From Solenopsis invicta (lineage: Eukaryota; Arthropoda; Insecta; Hymenoptera; Formicidae): 64,000 bases of DNA. Position numbers and translations under genes: made by a program. Positions 24,370 through 34,940 of this stretch are shown one piece after another. The stretch lies in the NCBI RefSeq assembly GCF_016802725.1, contig NC_052673.1:5049037-5113036 (forward strand), given 5' to 3'. The stretch's first letter is position 1, and each line of letters opens with the position of its first letter. The notes under the pieces are model-generated. The model saw nothing but the letters and a program-made list of their open reading frames with translations. It was not told the origin of the DNA and ran no database searches.

Positions 24370-25015
24370 AATTTTTAAACCCGCGCGCTGGCACCGCATT
24401 ACAATAGTAAAGTACCATCTTGTTGAGAGTTCTGGATGAGTTCTTGGCATTTTTCAATAGTTCCGCCATATTTCTAAAGCTTTCTATAGTTTCGTTAAAA
24501 GTTCTTGCCTCTAATCATTTTTTTACTAATTTTTAAACCGCAAGCTAGCACCGCACTGCAAGAATAAAGTACCATCTTGTTGAGAATTCTAGACAAGTTT
24601 TTGGCATTTTTCGATAACTCTGCAATAGTTCTAAAGCTTTCTATAAGTGCCGTCGTGAGTTCTCGCCTCTAACCAATTTTTAATCTTTTTTAAACCCGCG
24701 AGCTGGCACCGCACTACAAGAGTAAAGTACCATCTTGTTAAGAGTTCTGAACAAGTTCTTGGCATTTTTCGATAGCTCCGCAATAGTTCTAAAGCTTTTT
24801 ATAGGTTTCATCAAGAGTTCCCGCCTCTAATCATTTTTTAATAATTTTTAAACCAGCGAGCTGGCACCGCACTACAAGAGTAAAGTACCATCTTGTTAAG
24901 AGTTCTGGACGAGTTCTTGGCATTTTTCGATAGTTCCGCAATAATTCTAAAACTTCCTATAAATTTCGTCAAGAGTTCTCGTCTCTAACTTTTTTTTTAT
25001 TAATTTTTAAGTTTG
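24370..25015. repeat. Four-copy 158-bp satellite-like tandem array
   Basis: Units carry GGCACCGCA at about 24390, 24547, 24705 and 24863, a spacing of 157-159 bp. Each holds AGTAAAGTACCATCTTGTT, then TTCTTGGCATTTTTC, then AGTTCTAAAGC and a closing CGCCTCTAA. Weaker half-units lie upstream (23940-24300) and at 25010-25060. The period is close to nucleosomal length, as in many centromeric or pericentromeric satellites. Confidence 0.85.
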
Positions 25016-25275
25016 CATAATTGTACCGCACGACAGGAGTACAAAATTTATAGTAGTGCAAATACATGTTACTATCGGGGCACAATACTACAATGCAGCA
25101 TATTCGTATTTTACTTGTTACAAAGAGTCTACATCATACCTATATTTACAAAATCGTGCTAACATGAAAATATAAAGAAAGATTCTATCATTAATACAGT
25201 CATAATAAATAGTTTAAATGCTCAAATCCCAAAATTGTGAAAGCTAATAAGCCTCTCACATAGTAAAAAATAAAA

Positions 25276-25425
25276 TGTCCCAGAAAGTCCACTCTAAATT
25301 TTAAGTTAAAATAACTCAAAAGTTAAGATAAAATAACTCTTATTTTAAGTTATTCAGTTAAGAGTTATTTTAACTTAGCTTTTAAGTTATTTTAACTTAA
25401 AATTTAGAGTGAACTTTCTGGGACA
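25276..25425. mobile_element. 150-bp hairpin MITE
   Basis: TGTCCCAGAAAGTCCACTC at the left pairs with GAGTGAACTTTCTGGGACA at the right, and pairing continues almost to the centre through AAATTTTAAGTTAAAATAA. Outside, a paired ATAGTAAAAAATAAAATG and CATTTTATTTTTTATAG extend the inverted repeat, with a short extra segment on the right. Confidence 0.75.
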
Positions 25426-27180
25426 TACAAGTGTTAAATTAGCATTTTATTTTTTATAGTGCAGTTTTCTTTACCTCTGAAAAAATTCGGTGCTGTATGG
25501 GTATATTCAAACACCATATGATGACCCGACTAAAAGTTCAAAATATTTTTCTGAAAACTGTTATACTTCTAAATAACTTTAAAACATTACTCATTATGTC
25601 TTTTTCTATACTTTTCTACACTTCTTTACACCCCAAAGCAAGAATATGAGCTAAAAATGCTAGATACAGTCGTCCAGGTTAATATAAATAATTTGATATT
25701 TTGATATAATTACAATCACTCGCTCGCTTACTCGTAAAAGCAAAACGTAATAAACTAAGAACAAGCACAATTGGTATTGGAGAAGCAGAAGGAGCAATAA
25801 TCGAGCCAGTTCAGATAAGTGCTAACAGAAAGGCATATATTCGTTCTCTCTTGAAATGCTTCCTTTCCATATTAACATATATAATATAGTGTAGGATGTA
25901 GCACGCACATGCAGAGAGTCGGAAACAGAGATAAGAAAGGGGAGAAAAGAAAAAAGGGAGAGTGAGAAGGAAAGAAACCAGAAGGGAAAAAGGAAGAGAG
26001 AAAGAAAAGGATGGAAAAAAGAAGGGAGAGGCTGATAAAAGATAGGGTAAAAAAGAATGAGAGGAAAGGGAAAGGAAGAGGCAAACGTGCGTGCGTATCC
26101 GTAGAATAATAAGAATCAATCAGTGTAAACAAAATACATGATTGCTTTTCCAACAAATTATACAATTTATAATATTTTTTACAGTTTTTTTACATCAGTT
26201 AATTCATCTTATTATTTTGAGCATAAAAATATTAATACAATTTTCAAAAAATTAATAATTTATAAATATTTTACATTTTATATCAAAATATATTAAAATC
26301 AAGTATGCAAAACATCTCGTAAATTAACTGTTTTATAAGAAACAGAGAATAATATAACACCCACTTTTTTTATTGAATAACTTTGTTTATAATCAACATT
26401 TTCTATTCAAACTTAAACGATTTTATTCGTTAAAGTGTTGTTGAACAGATTCTAGACTCAAAGTAATGAGAAATATTTATTACTTAGAACGTGATTTATA
26501 AAAATGTAATGCACTGCATAATAGGTCAAAGAAGAAAAGATAGCAACATGGCCAGCTCAAACATATAATTTTTTTTAAACTAATTTAGTTTAAAACACAG
26601 TATTCTGTTACAAAATTATATATTTTTAATTTTTCATTGTTTAAAATTTTTTAAATTAAGAATTTTCCAGTGTTCAGAAATTTTAAAGAGATATCATTAA
26701 AACCATCATTTTATCCCTCATTTAATATTAAACAAGCATGAAATAATATCTCTCATGTTTCTGAACATCATCCTCTAGTGTAACAATCAATTTATCAAAG
26801 AAATATTTCAATATAAAGATTTCATTTAAAAAGCGATACAAATTATCCATGTTATTGTATAATTCGAAATGTATACAGCCAAAAAAGTTAAATAATAAAA
26901 AAATACTCAAGTGTACATACATTCATGTGATATACTGAAATTTAAAAACAATGAGAAAATACATGTAATTAAGTACTAAAATGTACCTTAAAATTTAAAA
27001 GTAAAAATGGCTTATAACAATTGTCAATTATTGTGATGTATTGACATATTAGCAGCAATAAAAAACGGCAGATACTATTAAATAAATAAGCAATTGAAAT
27101 AAGAATTCATCAACTAATAACAAAAGTAAGAGATAGCCATCCACAGTGTAGCCATAATACTCCATCCCCCTCTCTTTCAC
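25426..27180. other. Non-coding stretch with a purine-rich tract
   Basis: No gene. A strongly GA-rich tract runs from about 25913 to 26085; minus-strand frames here are Ser/Leu/Phe runs caused by that composition. Confidence 0.45.
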
Positions 27181-27183
<3 letters not shown>

Positions 27184-27238
<55 letters not shown>

Positions 27239-27245
27239 CTTTATT

Positions 27246-27281
<36 letters not shown>

Positions 27282-27298
27282 TACATATATACATATAC

Positions 27299-27371
<73 letters not shown>

Positions 27372-27420
27372 CGCGCGCGCGCGCGTTTGCGTATGTGTGT
27401 GCGTGTGTATGCATATATAT
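27184..27420. repeat. (TA)/(GT)/(GC) compound microsatellite
   Basis: Runs of TA, then GT for about 60 bp, then GC, ending exactly at a transposon terminus. The frames across it are artefacts. Confidence 0.95.
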
Positions 27421-27421
27421 A

Positions 27422-28138
27422 AGGTGTTGAAAAAAATGTCACATATTTTGATAGCAGGTAGTATTAATCAAAACAAAAAAAAGAGGTCTAATTAACATGG
27501 GTCCTAAAACTAATATCTTCAAAGATAAAAGCTATTTTGTTATTTGAACTCTTTGTCATTTTCTTATATGTTGTGTCATCTTTAGAATGTAATGAATAAG
27601 AGAGAGTGGAGTACAATGGGGATCTTTTTCTAGGTGCCTTAAAAAATAAAAAATAAACAAAGACAGATAAAGAAACAATTTTTATTTCAATATAAAATGT
27701 AATCATTTATCTTCCATAAAAAAACTAAAGTAAAAAAACTGAATGTATGATAACAAAATAAAAACTCTTTAAAAAAAAATTTTTTTTTTAATGCTAACTC
27801 CACATTAGAAGAGTTGCTCTATGTGATTGCCATTCATTCTCATGCATGTTTCAGCCTTACGTCTTAGAGAATCATACACTCTTTCAAATCATGCATTCCA
27901 ACTTCATTTCTCTCTCCTGATATTTATGTTTAGTTCACAATAGATGCTACAAGCCTACTTCTTTGTTCATTATATTCTAAAAATGACACAACTAATAAGA
28001 AAATAACAAAGAACTCAAATAACAAAATAGCTTGTATTTTGGAAGATATTAGTCTTAGGACCCATGTTAATTAAAATCTTTTCTTCTTGTTTTGACCAAC
28101 ACTACCTGCTATCAAAATATGTAACCCTTTTTTTCAAC

Positions 28139-28142
<4 letters not shown>
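27422..28142. mobile_element. TA-flanked MITE with GGGTGTTG ends
   Basis: The left end AGGTGTTGAAAAAAATG and right end CAACACCC are inverted and continue through CACATATTTTGATAGCAGGTAGT-like sequence on both sides. TA flanks both ends. The interior holds paired blocks around CATGGGTCCTAAAACTAATA. A related truncated copy is at 1972-2598. No transposase; a mariner-type MITE is the likeliest class. Confidence 0.75.
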
Positions 28143-28143
<1 letters not shown>

Positions 28144-28190
<47 letters not shown>

Positions 28191-28222
28191 TATATTTGTG
28201 TGTGTGTGTGTGTGTGTGTGTG
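28144..28222. repeat. (TA)/(GT) microsatellite
   Basis: TA and GT runs directly adjoining the right end of the preceding MITE. Confidence 0.9.
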
Positions 28223-28690
28223 TATTATTCATTGAATACAAAAAAAGATTGAATATTTGTATCAACTTGTGTCACTAAATGGAAAGCTACCCACTATAAT
28301 AACTATAATAAGTCATACTATCCTACAATTTTCTAAAAACAGAGAACTTGTAATCTTGTTGAATTTTTTATTATAAATATATAGTTTATTTGCATTGCTT
28401 ACATTTAGTTATTGTAAAGTTTATTACAAGTTTCTTTAACTATATTTGAAATTTTGTATGTGTGAATAAAAATATCCAAAAAATTTGAAAATTCTAAAAA
28501 AATGTTTAGTAATTATTTAGAATAATGCAAATTCTGTTTTTAAAACACAAATTTTGTTTTAAAAACACAAAAATTATATAGGAAAATGATCTGCTTTTAA
28601 AGCAGAGAATTTATGTTCTTATAACAAAAAATTTGTGTTTGTAAGGAATAGAATTACAGAGTATATTCATGTTAATACATCAACAGTATG
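28223..28690. other. A+T-rich stretch, nothing recognised
   Basis: No gene or repeat that I can support. Confidence 0.4.
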
Positions 28691-28696
28691 ACAAGT

Positions 28697-28800
28697 ATCT
28701 TAACCTCTAACTTGCTAACTTTAACGCTTAATAACTCGTTTCATGAGGCAGCCACCTTTTTCTTCCAGCTTCTTTCATTTTAAGTAAAAATGCATTAAAT
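28697..28800 (+). repeat. Fragment of the ACCTCCGATTTTGA-ended fold-back family
   Basis: AACTTTAACGCTTAATAACTC, then a TTTTTCTTCCAG and TTCTTTCATTTTAAGT order matches 44235-44320 in the larger copy. Only part of one arm remains. Confidence 0.55.
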
Positions 28801-28839
28801 AAGTACTTTTTTTTTATTAAGATTTAAGGTAAGGCCCTA

Positions 28840-29215
28840 AGTGTTAATAATTAATTTTACAAGCATGACAATATTATTTAATATCAAATATTCCTAAAAT
28901 ATTATTTAATATTATATAAATATTGTATGAAAAGTAAATATTATTTACTTTAATATTTCAAATTATCAAAAATAATATAACTTTTAAATGTAATGACTAT
29001 AAAGTTTATGAATACTTTATGTATAATTTACTTTGATTTTCTAACAAAAATAATATTCGTAGAACCTTTTCATAATATTCCATGGACATTAAAATAATTT
29101 ACCACAAATATTACATAAAGCGAACATATAATATTAATATTTCTATAACATTAAAAAGTATATTCTTGGAACATTATTTTATTATTTTAATTTTTAATAT
29201 TTACATATTTTAAGA
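28840..29215 (+). repeat. A+T-rich dispersed repeat, copy 1
   Basis: This block (TTATTTAATATCAAATA, AAATATTATTTAATA, AACTTTTAAATGTAATGA in order) is a diverged direct repeat of 33390-33705. No coding potential. Indels separate the copies. Confidence 0.5.
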
Positions 29216-29329
29216 ATATTGTAGCGCTTGTTTCGTTTAAACAGACGAGAAGCGAATCTATGAATCTATTTCATAATTATCTTAAATAGATAACATTATA
29301 GATATCAGAGAGAAAATATGTACGATAGG

Positions 29330-30360
29330 AAGCGATGCGGAAAGAGTAGAACACGCGTATCTCCCGATGCGGCACAAAGAAAGTGCATGCATGCACGCAC
29401 GCATGCACGCACGCACGCACGCACGCACGCACGAGGTAAAGTGCGAAATTCTTGACTGCATGCACGCATGCAACGCTGATGCCACCGCCGCGTTTCAAAA
29501 CTCGTATACATACTAACATATACGCATACTACACGAAGCGCGCCACTGCCCGGTTAGCACACACGCGCGCGCGCGCGCGTGCAGGAAGAAGCCATGATTG
29601 CGCATACACTGCACTAACCTGTCGGAGGCGACTCGCTCTCCCTTAATATCCCACTTGGCGTCCCAGCACTCGAAGTTGATTGATAGTTGAGTATTTTCAC
29701 TGTACGTGGTCACACTGCGATCACCAAACTATTCACACTCTGCTTCTGTCTTTCTCTATCCCTTTATCTCTGCGTCTGTCTCTCCTTTTTCACCTTGCTA
29801 CTTGTCTTTCTTTGCGCTCACGCACTATTTGTCCTCTTTTTCTCCTTTCACTTTTCCTTTTTTTACGTGATCTTCCTACGTCTCTCTTGAAAATGCATAT
29901 ATTCCCAGCTCGTTGTCAATTCTACAAAATGCACGCGGCGACGACGGCGTCCGTCTACCGGGTGGCCGCCGCGGTCGGCACGGTGTAAAGTCACGCGAAT
30001 ATAATGACCACCGGGCACACTGCAACCTGTACAACCGTAAAAAATTGATTGCACACGATTCGCGTTGTACACGAAAGGAGTTTACGCGTTTCACGTTTCA
30101 CTTCTCTCGATTCGATTCACTAACAATGCACCCGAATTCTCGCTACCTATGCTCTGAACTGCTGTCCTTTGCTGGAAGAAAATGGCGGCCCCCGGCCGCC
30201 CGAGTAACTGGCGCGCGCCACCCGATGCTCGTCGTCACCGGCCGAGTGTAACCGAGCGCAGCCGAGCGTACCCGAATGGTATTGGCCGAACAATGCGACG
30301 CGTTTGATTTACTGGGATGCGTTCCAAAATACTAAGGTTTGTTCGCCTCGCTGCTCCCGG
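29330..30360. other. G+C-rich island with CT-rich tract, possible promoter region
   Basis: Contains (CGCA)n at about 29393-29433, a CT-rich strand at 29730-29870, and a CpG-dense block at 29920-30300 with AAAATGGCGGC, a motif shared by YY1-type sites and some initiation contexts. The frame from that ATG (30181) closes after about 42 codons. No domain is recognised on either strand. It may be the 5' end of a host gene; I cannot show it. Confidence 0.3.
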
Positions 30361-31157
30361 GTGTATTCCGAAAGTTCTATTGAAAATAGTCTTTTTAATC
30401 ATAAAGTTGGTAGCACTGTAATTAACTACGCTGTGCTCCGTAATGTAAGTTTAATTTGTGATTATTGTTGGTTTGCAAAATATTATTTACTGATAATAAT
30501 TTTGATTTTAAAATAAAAATTGAAGAACACAAGAACTTTCGAAGATTGAAAATTAACTGCAAAGTTTGTTTGTAAGATAAATATTTTTATATTGCCAATA
30601 TTGATATTATTATTTTATAATCACTTACACTTATTTGATTTTATTTGAAATAAGTATAAAATTATATTATAATAATATTTAATAAAAGTCTATCATTTAT
30701 AAACATGCCAGTTAAGCTACTGTAGCCTCTTCAACTATTTAAACAGAATCAATTTTATCATGCACTATTAGAGCACACAAACGGATATAATCTAATTTAC
30801 TTACAATTAATCATTTAAAATTAATCAGAACTTGCGATTTTTAGCTTCACGGAATTTTTGGAAATCCATCTTTTGTTTAATTCTTATTTTAAAATAAAAA
30901 TTATTGTTAGTAAATATTATTTTAATAATACATGATTATAATTATTTTAATAAATAATACGTCATTAAAATTATTTTATAAATAATTAAATTACAAAAAA
31001 TTAAATTAAAGTCTCCGATGGTCTCTGCAAGCTAACAAAATCACAAACTCAACTTTTATTAGGGAACACAGCGTAGTTAATTACAGTGTTACCAACTTTA
31101 TTATTAAAATTATATTTATCAATTATCAATATTTTTGATAAAACTTTTGGAATACAC
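30358..31157. repeat. Fold-back element with about 100-bp arms
   Basis: GTGTATTCCGAAAGTTCTAT and GCACTGTAATTAACTACGCTG near 30360-30435 pair with the complement of ACAGCGTAGTTAATTACAGTG and ATAAAACTTTTGGAATACAC at 31070-31157. The interior is A+T-rich and non-coding. Confidence 0.65.
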
Positions 31158-31207
31158 CCCCAAGAATACTTAAACCGCTTGGATCACATTCGTTGTCACC
31201 AATCAAT

Positions 31208-31440
31208 TGATGGTAATTATTTAGAATATTCCCACCACCTCCGATTTTGACAAAGTTAGGCTCATTTGACGCGTTTTTGTGCAAAATGTACGAACTGACA
31301 AAAAAAAGTGTCAAACTGCCTTGCAAACCGAGGTATTGAGCGTTAAAATTGACGACTATTGAGGTTAGGATACCTGTCATATCGACGAGATGTAGCGACG
31401 TGTAGATACGCCGTGGGCACATGCGCATGCTCCATTAGTG
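31208..31440 (-). repeat. Partial copy of the ACCTCCGATTTTGA-ended fold-back family
   Basis: Starts with GGTAATTATTTAGAATATTCC, then ACCTCCGATTTTGACAAAG, then TTAGGCTCATT and GATACCTGTCATATCG. This is the same order as 42054-42240 in the larger copy. Confidence 0.65.
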
Positions 31441-31575
31441 TTGCTAGATGGGTCGCTTTCTTTGCGCATGCGCAACAATAAAAGCATTTAATACAGTGCC
31501 GGGTAGTGATACATATAGGCAAAAAATCTTGGCAAGCTGTTGCTGCAAAAATTAGATATAAGCTACGTTTCAAAA

Positions 31576-31885
31576 CATTCTCTTCGAGGAAAATTTTACT
31601 CAAATTAATATAGTATACGTTACATGTACTATATATTTTGAGTAAAATTTTTTTCTAAAAAAACGTTTTGAATTTAATGTACACCCAAGGACTTTGATTT
31701 TGTCCATGGTGAAATTTTCCAAACTGAGAAGTCACCACTTTCTACATACTCGCAGTTCATGATTAATAAAATGACTAGAGCTTATTGGTCGTTGAGTTAA
31801 TCATGAACTGTAAGTATGTAGAAAGATAGCGACTTCTTAGTTTGGAAAATTTCCCCATGGACAGAATCAAAGTCCTTGGGTGTAC
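31576..31885. mobile_element. Two adjacent hairpin MITEs
   Basis: The first (about 31576-31673) pairs GGAAAATTTTACTCAAA with TTTGAGTAAAATTTTTTTC-like sequence. The second (31679-31885) has arms of about 88 bp starting GTACACCCAAGGACTTTGATT and ending in the complement, with TTCATGATTAA pairing close to the loop. Both are non-coding inverted-repeat elements. Confidence 0.75.
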
Positions 31886-32047
31886 GTTATAACGTCAGTT
31901 ATTTTGTACATAAATTATTTAATCTTTTTATAATTATATTCGTGCACGTGCATGCAAATCTTTTAATTAACTAATTTTTTTTTTCAAGAAGTTTTTTTTA
32001 TTATTGTTGAAACAAAGGCTCTAGTAGTATCCTTTTCCTGAAGGTTA

Positions 32048-32192
32048 AAAGTTTTGGCACACACTTTTGCATAGCTGCATAACCATATGCATAAAGAAAT
32101 TGATTCGTCCATTTCCTTATGCATGCGCTAATGGACCAATCAATTTCTTTATGCTTACGGTTATGCAGCTATACAAAAACCTGTGCTGCGGC
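32048..32192. mobile_element. Hairpin MITE
   Basis: GCATAGCTGCATAACCATATGC and AAAGAAATTGATT pair with AATCAATTTCTTTATGC and GGTTATGCAGCTATAC. A further copy of the GTTATGCAGCTATGCAAAAG end lies at about 32374, outside the next hairpin. Confidence 0.7.
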
Positions 32193-32195
32193 CTC

Positions 32196-32363
32196 AGGGC
32201 CTCGCACATAAAATGCATAACATAACATAAGCACAACATAAGACCGATAGACCAATGAGCATCCAGTATAAAGTCGCCATATTGAGTTACATAACATTTT
32301 CATTGGTCCGTCGGTCTTATGTTGTGCTTATGTTATGTTATGCATTTCATGTGCGAGGCCCTT
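32196..32363. mobile_element. Second hairpin MITE
   Basis: GGGCCTCGCACATAAAATGC and ATAACATAAGCACAACATAAG pair with the complement, ending GCATTTCATGTGCGAGGCCC, with a loop of about 40 bp. It is nested in sequence related to the preceding hairpin. Confidence 0.75.
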
Positions 32364-32465
32364 TATACGTATAGTTATGCAGCTATGCAAAAGTCTGTGC
32401 TGCCATCTTTATAGTACTTTACTGAGGCTGCGCTTTATGCGCATGTGCGAAAAAAGCAACTCTTC

Positions 32466-32593
32466 CGTTTGTTTTCTGTTCCTGAACTCTCTAAATAAGT
32501 GTACACTTAAAATGAAATAGATAGATGTTTCAAAGTTAGCGAAAGCAAGAAGGAACGTTCCAGTGCAGTCTAGTGCAGGAACAGAAAACAAGC
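32466..32593 (+). mobile_element. 128-bp MITE, copy 1
   Basis: The ends CGTTTGTTTTCTGTTCCTG and CAGGAACAGAAAACAAGC are inverted. An almost identical copy lies in the opposite orientation at 34081-34209. Confidence 0.8.
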
Positions 32594-32760
32594 CTCATGT
32601 AGCAACACTGACTGCGTTCCGAATTCCGTATGAAGCGCGTAGAGTGCAATATTGGCTGCGTTCAACAGACTCAACAGTTTAGTGAGCGCTTGCTGTTATT
32701 GGTATATTCTTCTAAATCTAAAAGTCTGATTGGGTGATCTAGAAGAATATCTCAACATTA

Positions 32761-32990
32761 GAGTCCTATATAAAGAGAGAAGCGACATCGAACCCCCACC
32801 ACAACCTTCAGTATCCAATTGAGTCCTCCACCGCCATTTTGGGACCGCTCTAACGTCATCAAACACCATTCGTATCATTCTGCAACAGCTGTGTTCACAA
32901 TATGGCTGCTCGCTTAGCCAATCAAGTATCAATCAGATTACCAATCAGAGCTTCGGACATCAATGTCGCTTCTCTCTTTATATACGACTC
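32761..32990. mobile_element. TA-flanked 230-bp MITE, copy A
   Basis: TA at 32759-32760 and 32991-32992 flanks inverted ends that begin GAGTCCTATATAAAGAGAGA and extend about 28 bp. Copy B lies 115 bp downstream in the same orientation and is over 90% alike by eye. It is inserted inside a hairpin whose arms read GCGTTCAACAGACTCAAC (32655) and its complement (33002). Confidence 0.85.
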
Positions 32991-33104
32991 TACTCAACAT
33001 GTTGAGTCTGCTGAACGCAGTCATTGATGCGCAACGCTTTGAAACCGTTCCGTTTTTTCAATGCGCGCATAAAGCGCATGAAGCGCTTGAAAATTTCGAA
33101 ACTA

Positions 33105-33335
33105 GAGTCCTATGTAAAGAGAGAAGCGACATCGAACCCCCACCACAACCTTCAGTATCCAATTGAGTCCTCCACCGCCATTTTGGGACCGCTTTGACGT
33201 CATCAAACACCATTCGTATCATTCTACAAACAGCTGTGGTCACAATATGGCTGCTCGCTTAGCCAATCAAGTATTAATCAGATTACTAATCAGAGTTTCG
33301 GACATCAATGTCGCTTCTCTCTTTATATAGGACTC
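33105..33335. mobile_element. TA-flanked 231-bp MITE, copy B
   Basis: TA at 33103-33104 and 33336-33337. The inverted ends begin GAGTCCTATGTAAAGAGAGA on the left and, on the complement, GAGTCCTATATAAAGAGAGA on the right. It is inserted within TTCGAAAC sequence that resumes afterwards. Non-coding. Confidence 0.85.
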
Positions 33336-33389
33336 TATTCGAAACGGTTTCCTGTGCGATCTATGCGTTGAATAAACTTCCTATAAGAA

Positions 33390-33705
33390 CACAACATTAT
33401 TTAATATCAAATAATGTTCCTGAAATATTATTTAATACTAATAAATAGTGGTTTTATGTCACTTCTGATAATATTATATAAATATTGTAAAAATATGTTA
33501 TATTAAAAGTAAATAATGATATTTTTTTCAATATTTTAAATTAACGGAAATATTATGTTGCTTTTAAATGTAATAACTGTAAATTTTATGAATATTTAAT
33601 GTTTAATAACTTACAATAATTTTTGAAAATAGTATCCATAGAATATTTTTATAATCGGATTATCACGGATATTGAAATAATATGCTATAAAATTATTTTA
33701 ATTTA
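33390..33705 (+). repeat. A+T-rich dispersed repeat, copy 2
   Basis: A direct, diverged repeat of 28840-29215. It ends where the left arm of the giant palindrome begins. Confidence 0.5.
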
Positions 33706-34080
33706 TCGTGACTTGAGGCGAGCTTGGCGAAGAAGTTCTTGCTCAAGTTGTGCTCATTTGATATGAGATCGTCTTCGCGAAGCAATGCTCAAGCTAATGC
33801 TTATTTATGAATCGGCTGTTTCCGTGATATTTCTTTTGAATCTTCCAATGGGAATATTGCATACATTGAGCTTAATGGATCAGACTCAATAGTCTATTGT
33901 ATCTGTAACATTCTGTCAATCAGTGCAACGAATTAATTACATTAATTTAGCATCAAGAATAAAAGAAAAATACTCAGATAAGTAATATTAATTAGAAAAC
34001 AACATATTCGGAAATTGCTAATTTTTATAAAATTACTAGAAACAACGAACTTAAGTATTATACCTGCTTTTATACTAGAG

Positions 34081-34209
34081 GCTTGTTTTCTATTCCTGCA
34101 CTAGACTGCACTGGAACGTTCTTTCTTGCTTTCGTTAACTTTGAAACATCTATTTATTTCATTTTAAGTGTACACTTATTTAGAGAGTTCAGGAACAGAA
34201 AACAAACGG
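34081..34209 (-). mobile_element. 129-bp MITE, copy 2
   Basis: An inverted copy of 32466-32593, ends GCTTGTTTTCTATTCCTG and CAGGAACAGAAAACAAACG. Present only in the left arm of the giant palindrome. Confidence 0.8.
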
Positions 34210-34211
34210 TA

Positions 34212-34338
34212 GGTCTGTTCGAGTTGCTTGAAATCCCTAAAAATGTTTGCACTTGAGATGAGATAAATATATTCGATCGTAAAAAAGAGAGAGACGACAA
34301 AGAAATTAATTCAAAAAGGGCAGCAACACGAACAGGCC
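34212..34338. mobile_element. 127-bp TA-flanked MITE
   Basis: TA at 34210-34211 and 34339-34340 flanks GGTCTGTTCGAGTTGCT and the complement of AGCAACACGAACAGGCC. It directly adjoins the preceding MITE and is missing from the right arm. Confidence 0.65.
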
Positions 34339-34940
34339 TATTATAACCTCAACAGTAGATAGTAGATACGAGAATCTCGACTGTCTAACGAAGTTTGTTA
34401 TCCTGATTTTTTCACACAGTGTAAAAATCATAAAAATTAATTCTGGAGATTCAGTAGAATTAATTTTTACATTGCGCTTTTTACATTGCGCAAGAGAATC
34501 AGAATTACGAACTTTGTTAGATGATCGAAATTCTTAAGTTTATTATTGAGGTTATAATAAATACAGGTATTTGAGCTTGAGTTGGTTTATTTTTAAAAGT
34601 AAAAAACATGTTAAAAAAGAAAGATTTATTTTTACTTTATCTAGTCTTAAAATCATATATTTATATGTTATTTGGCTAATTGAATAGTAGAAATCTTATT
34701 ACACAAAGCTTACATGCATATAATAATTTTATATGCAAATATAAAAAAATTCTTCAATAATTCTTATATATACTTTGACATCTCTAGAAAGTATTTGTAT
34801 AATTGTTTATTTAAAAAATTGTATTTAAATGTTATAACTAATTAGTTTTTTAAAGAAAACAAATATGCAAATTATTGTATGCATATAGGATTAATTTATC
34901 TTGTTTATTAATTGAAAATGTATATTTTATATTGTTGCAG

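Noticed and set aside
24370..25015. CRISPR-like array
   Set aside because: The units are long, adjacent and diverged with no spacer/repeat alternation, and the genome is eukaryotic. This is a tandem satellite.
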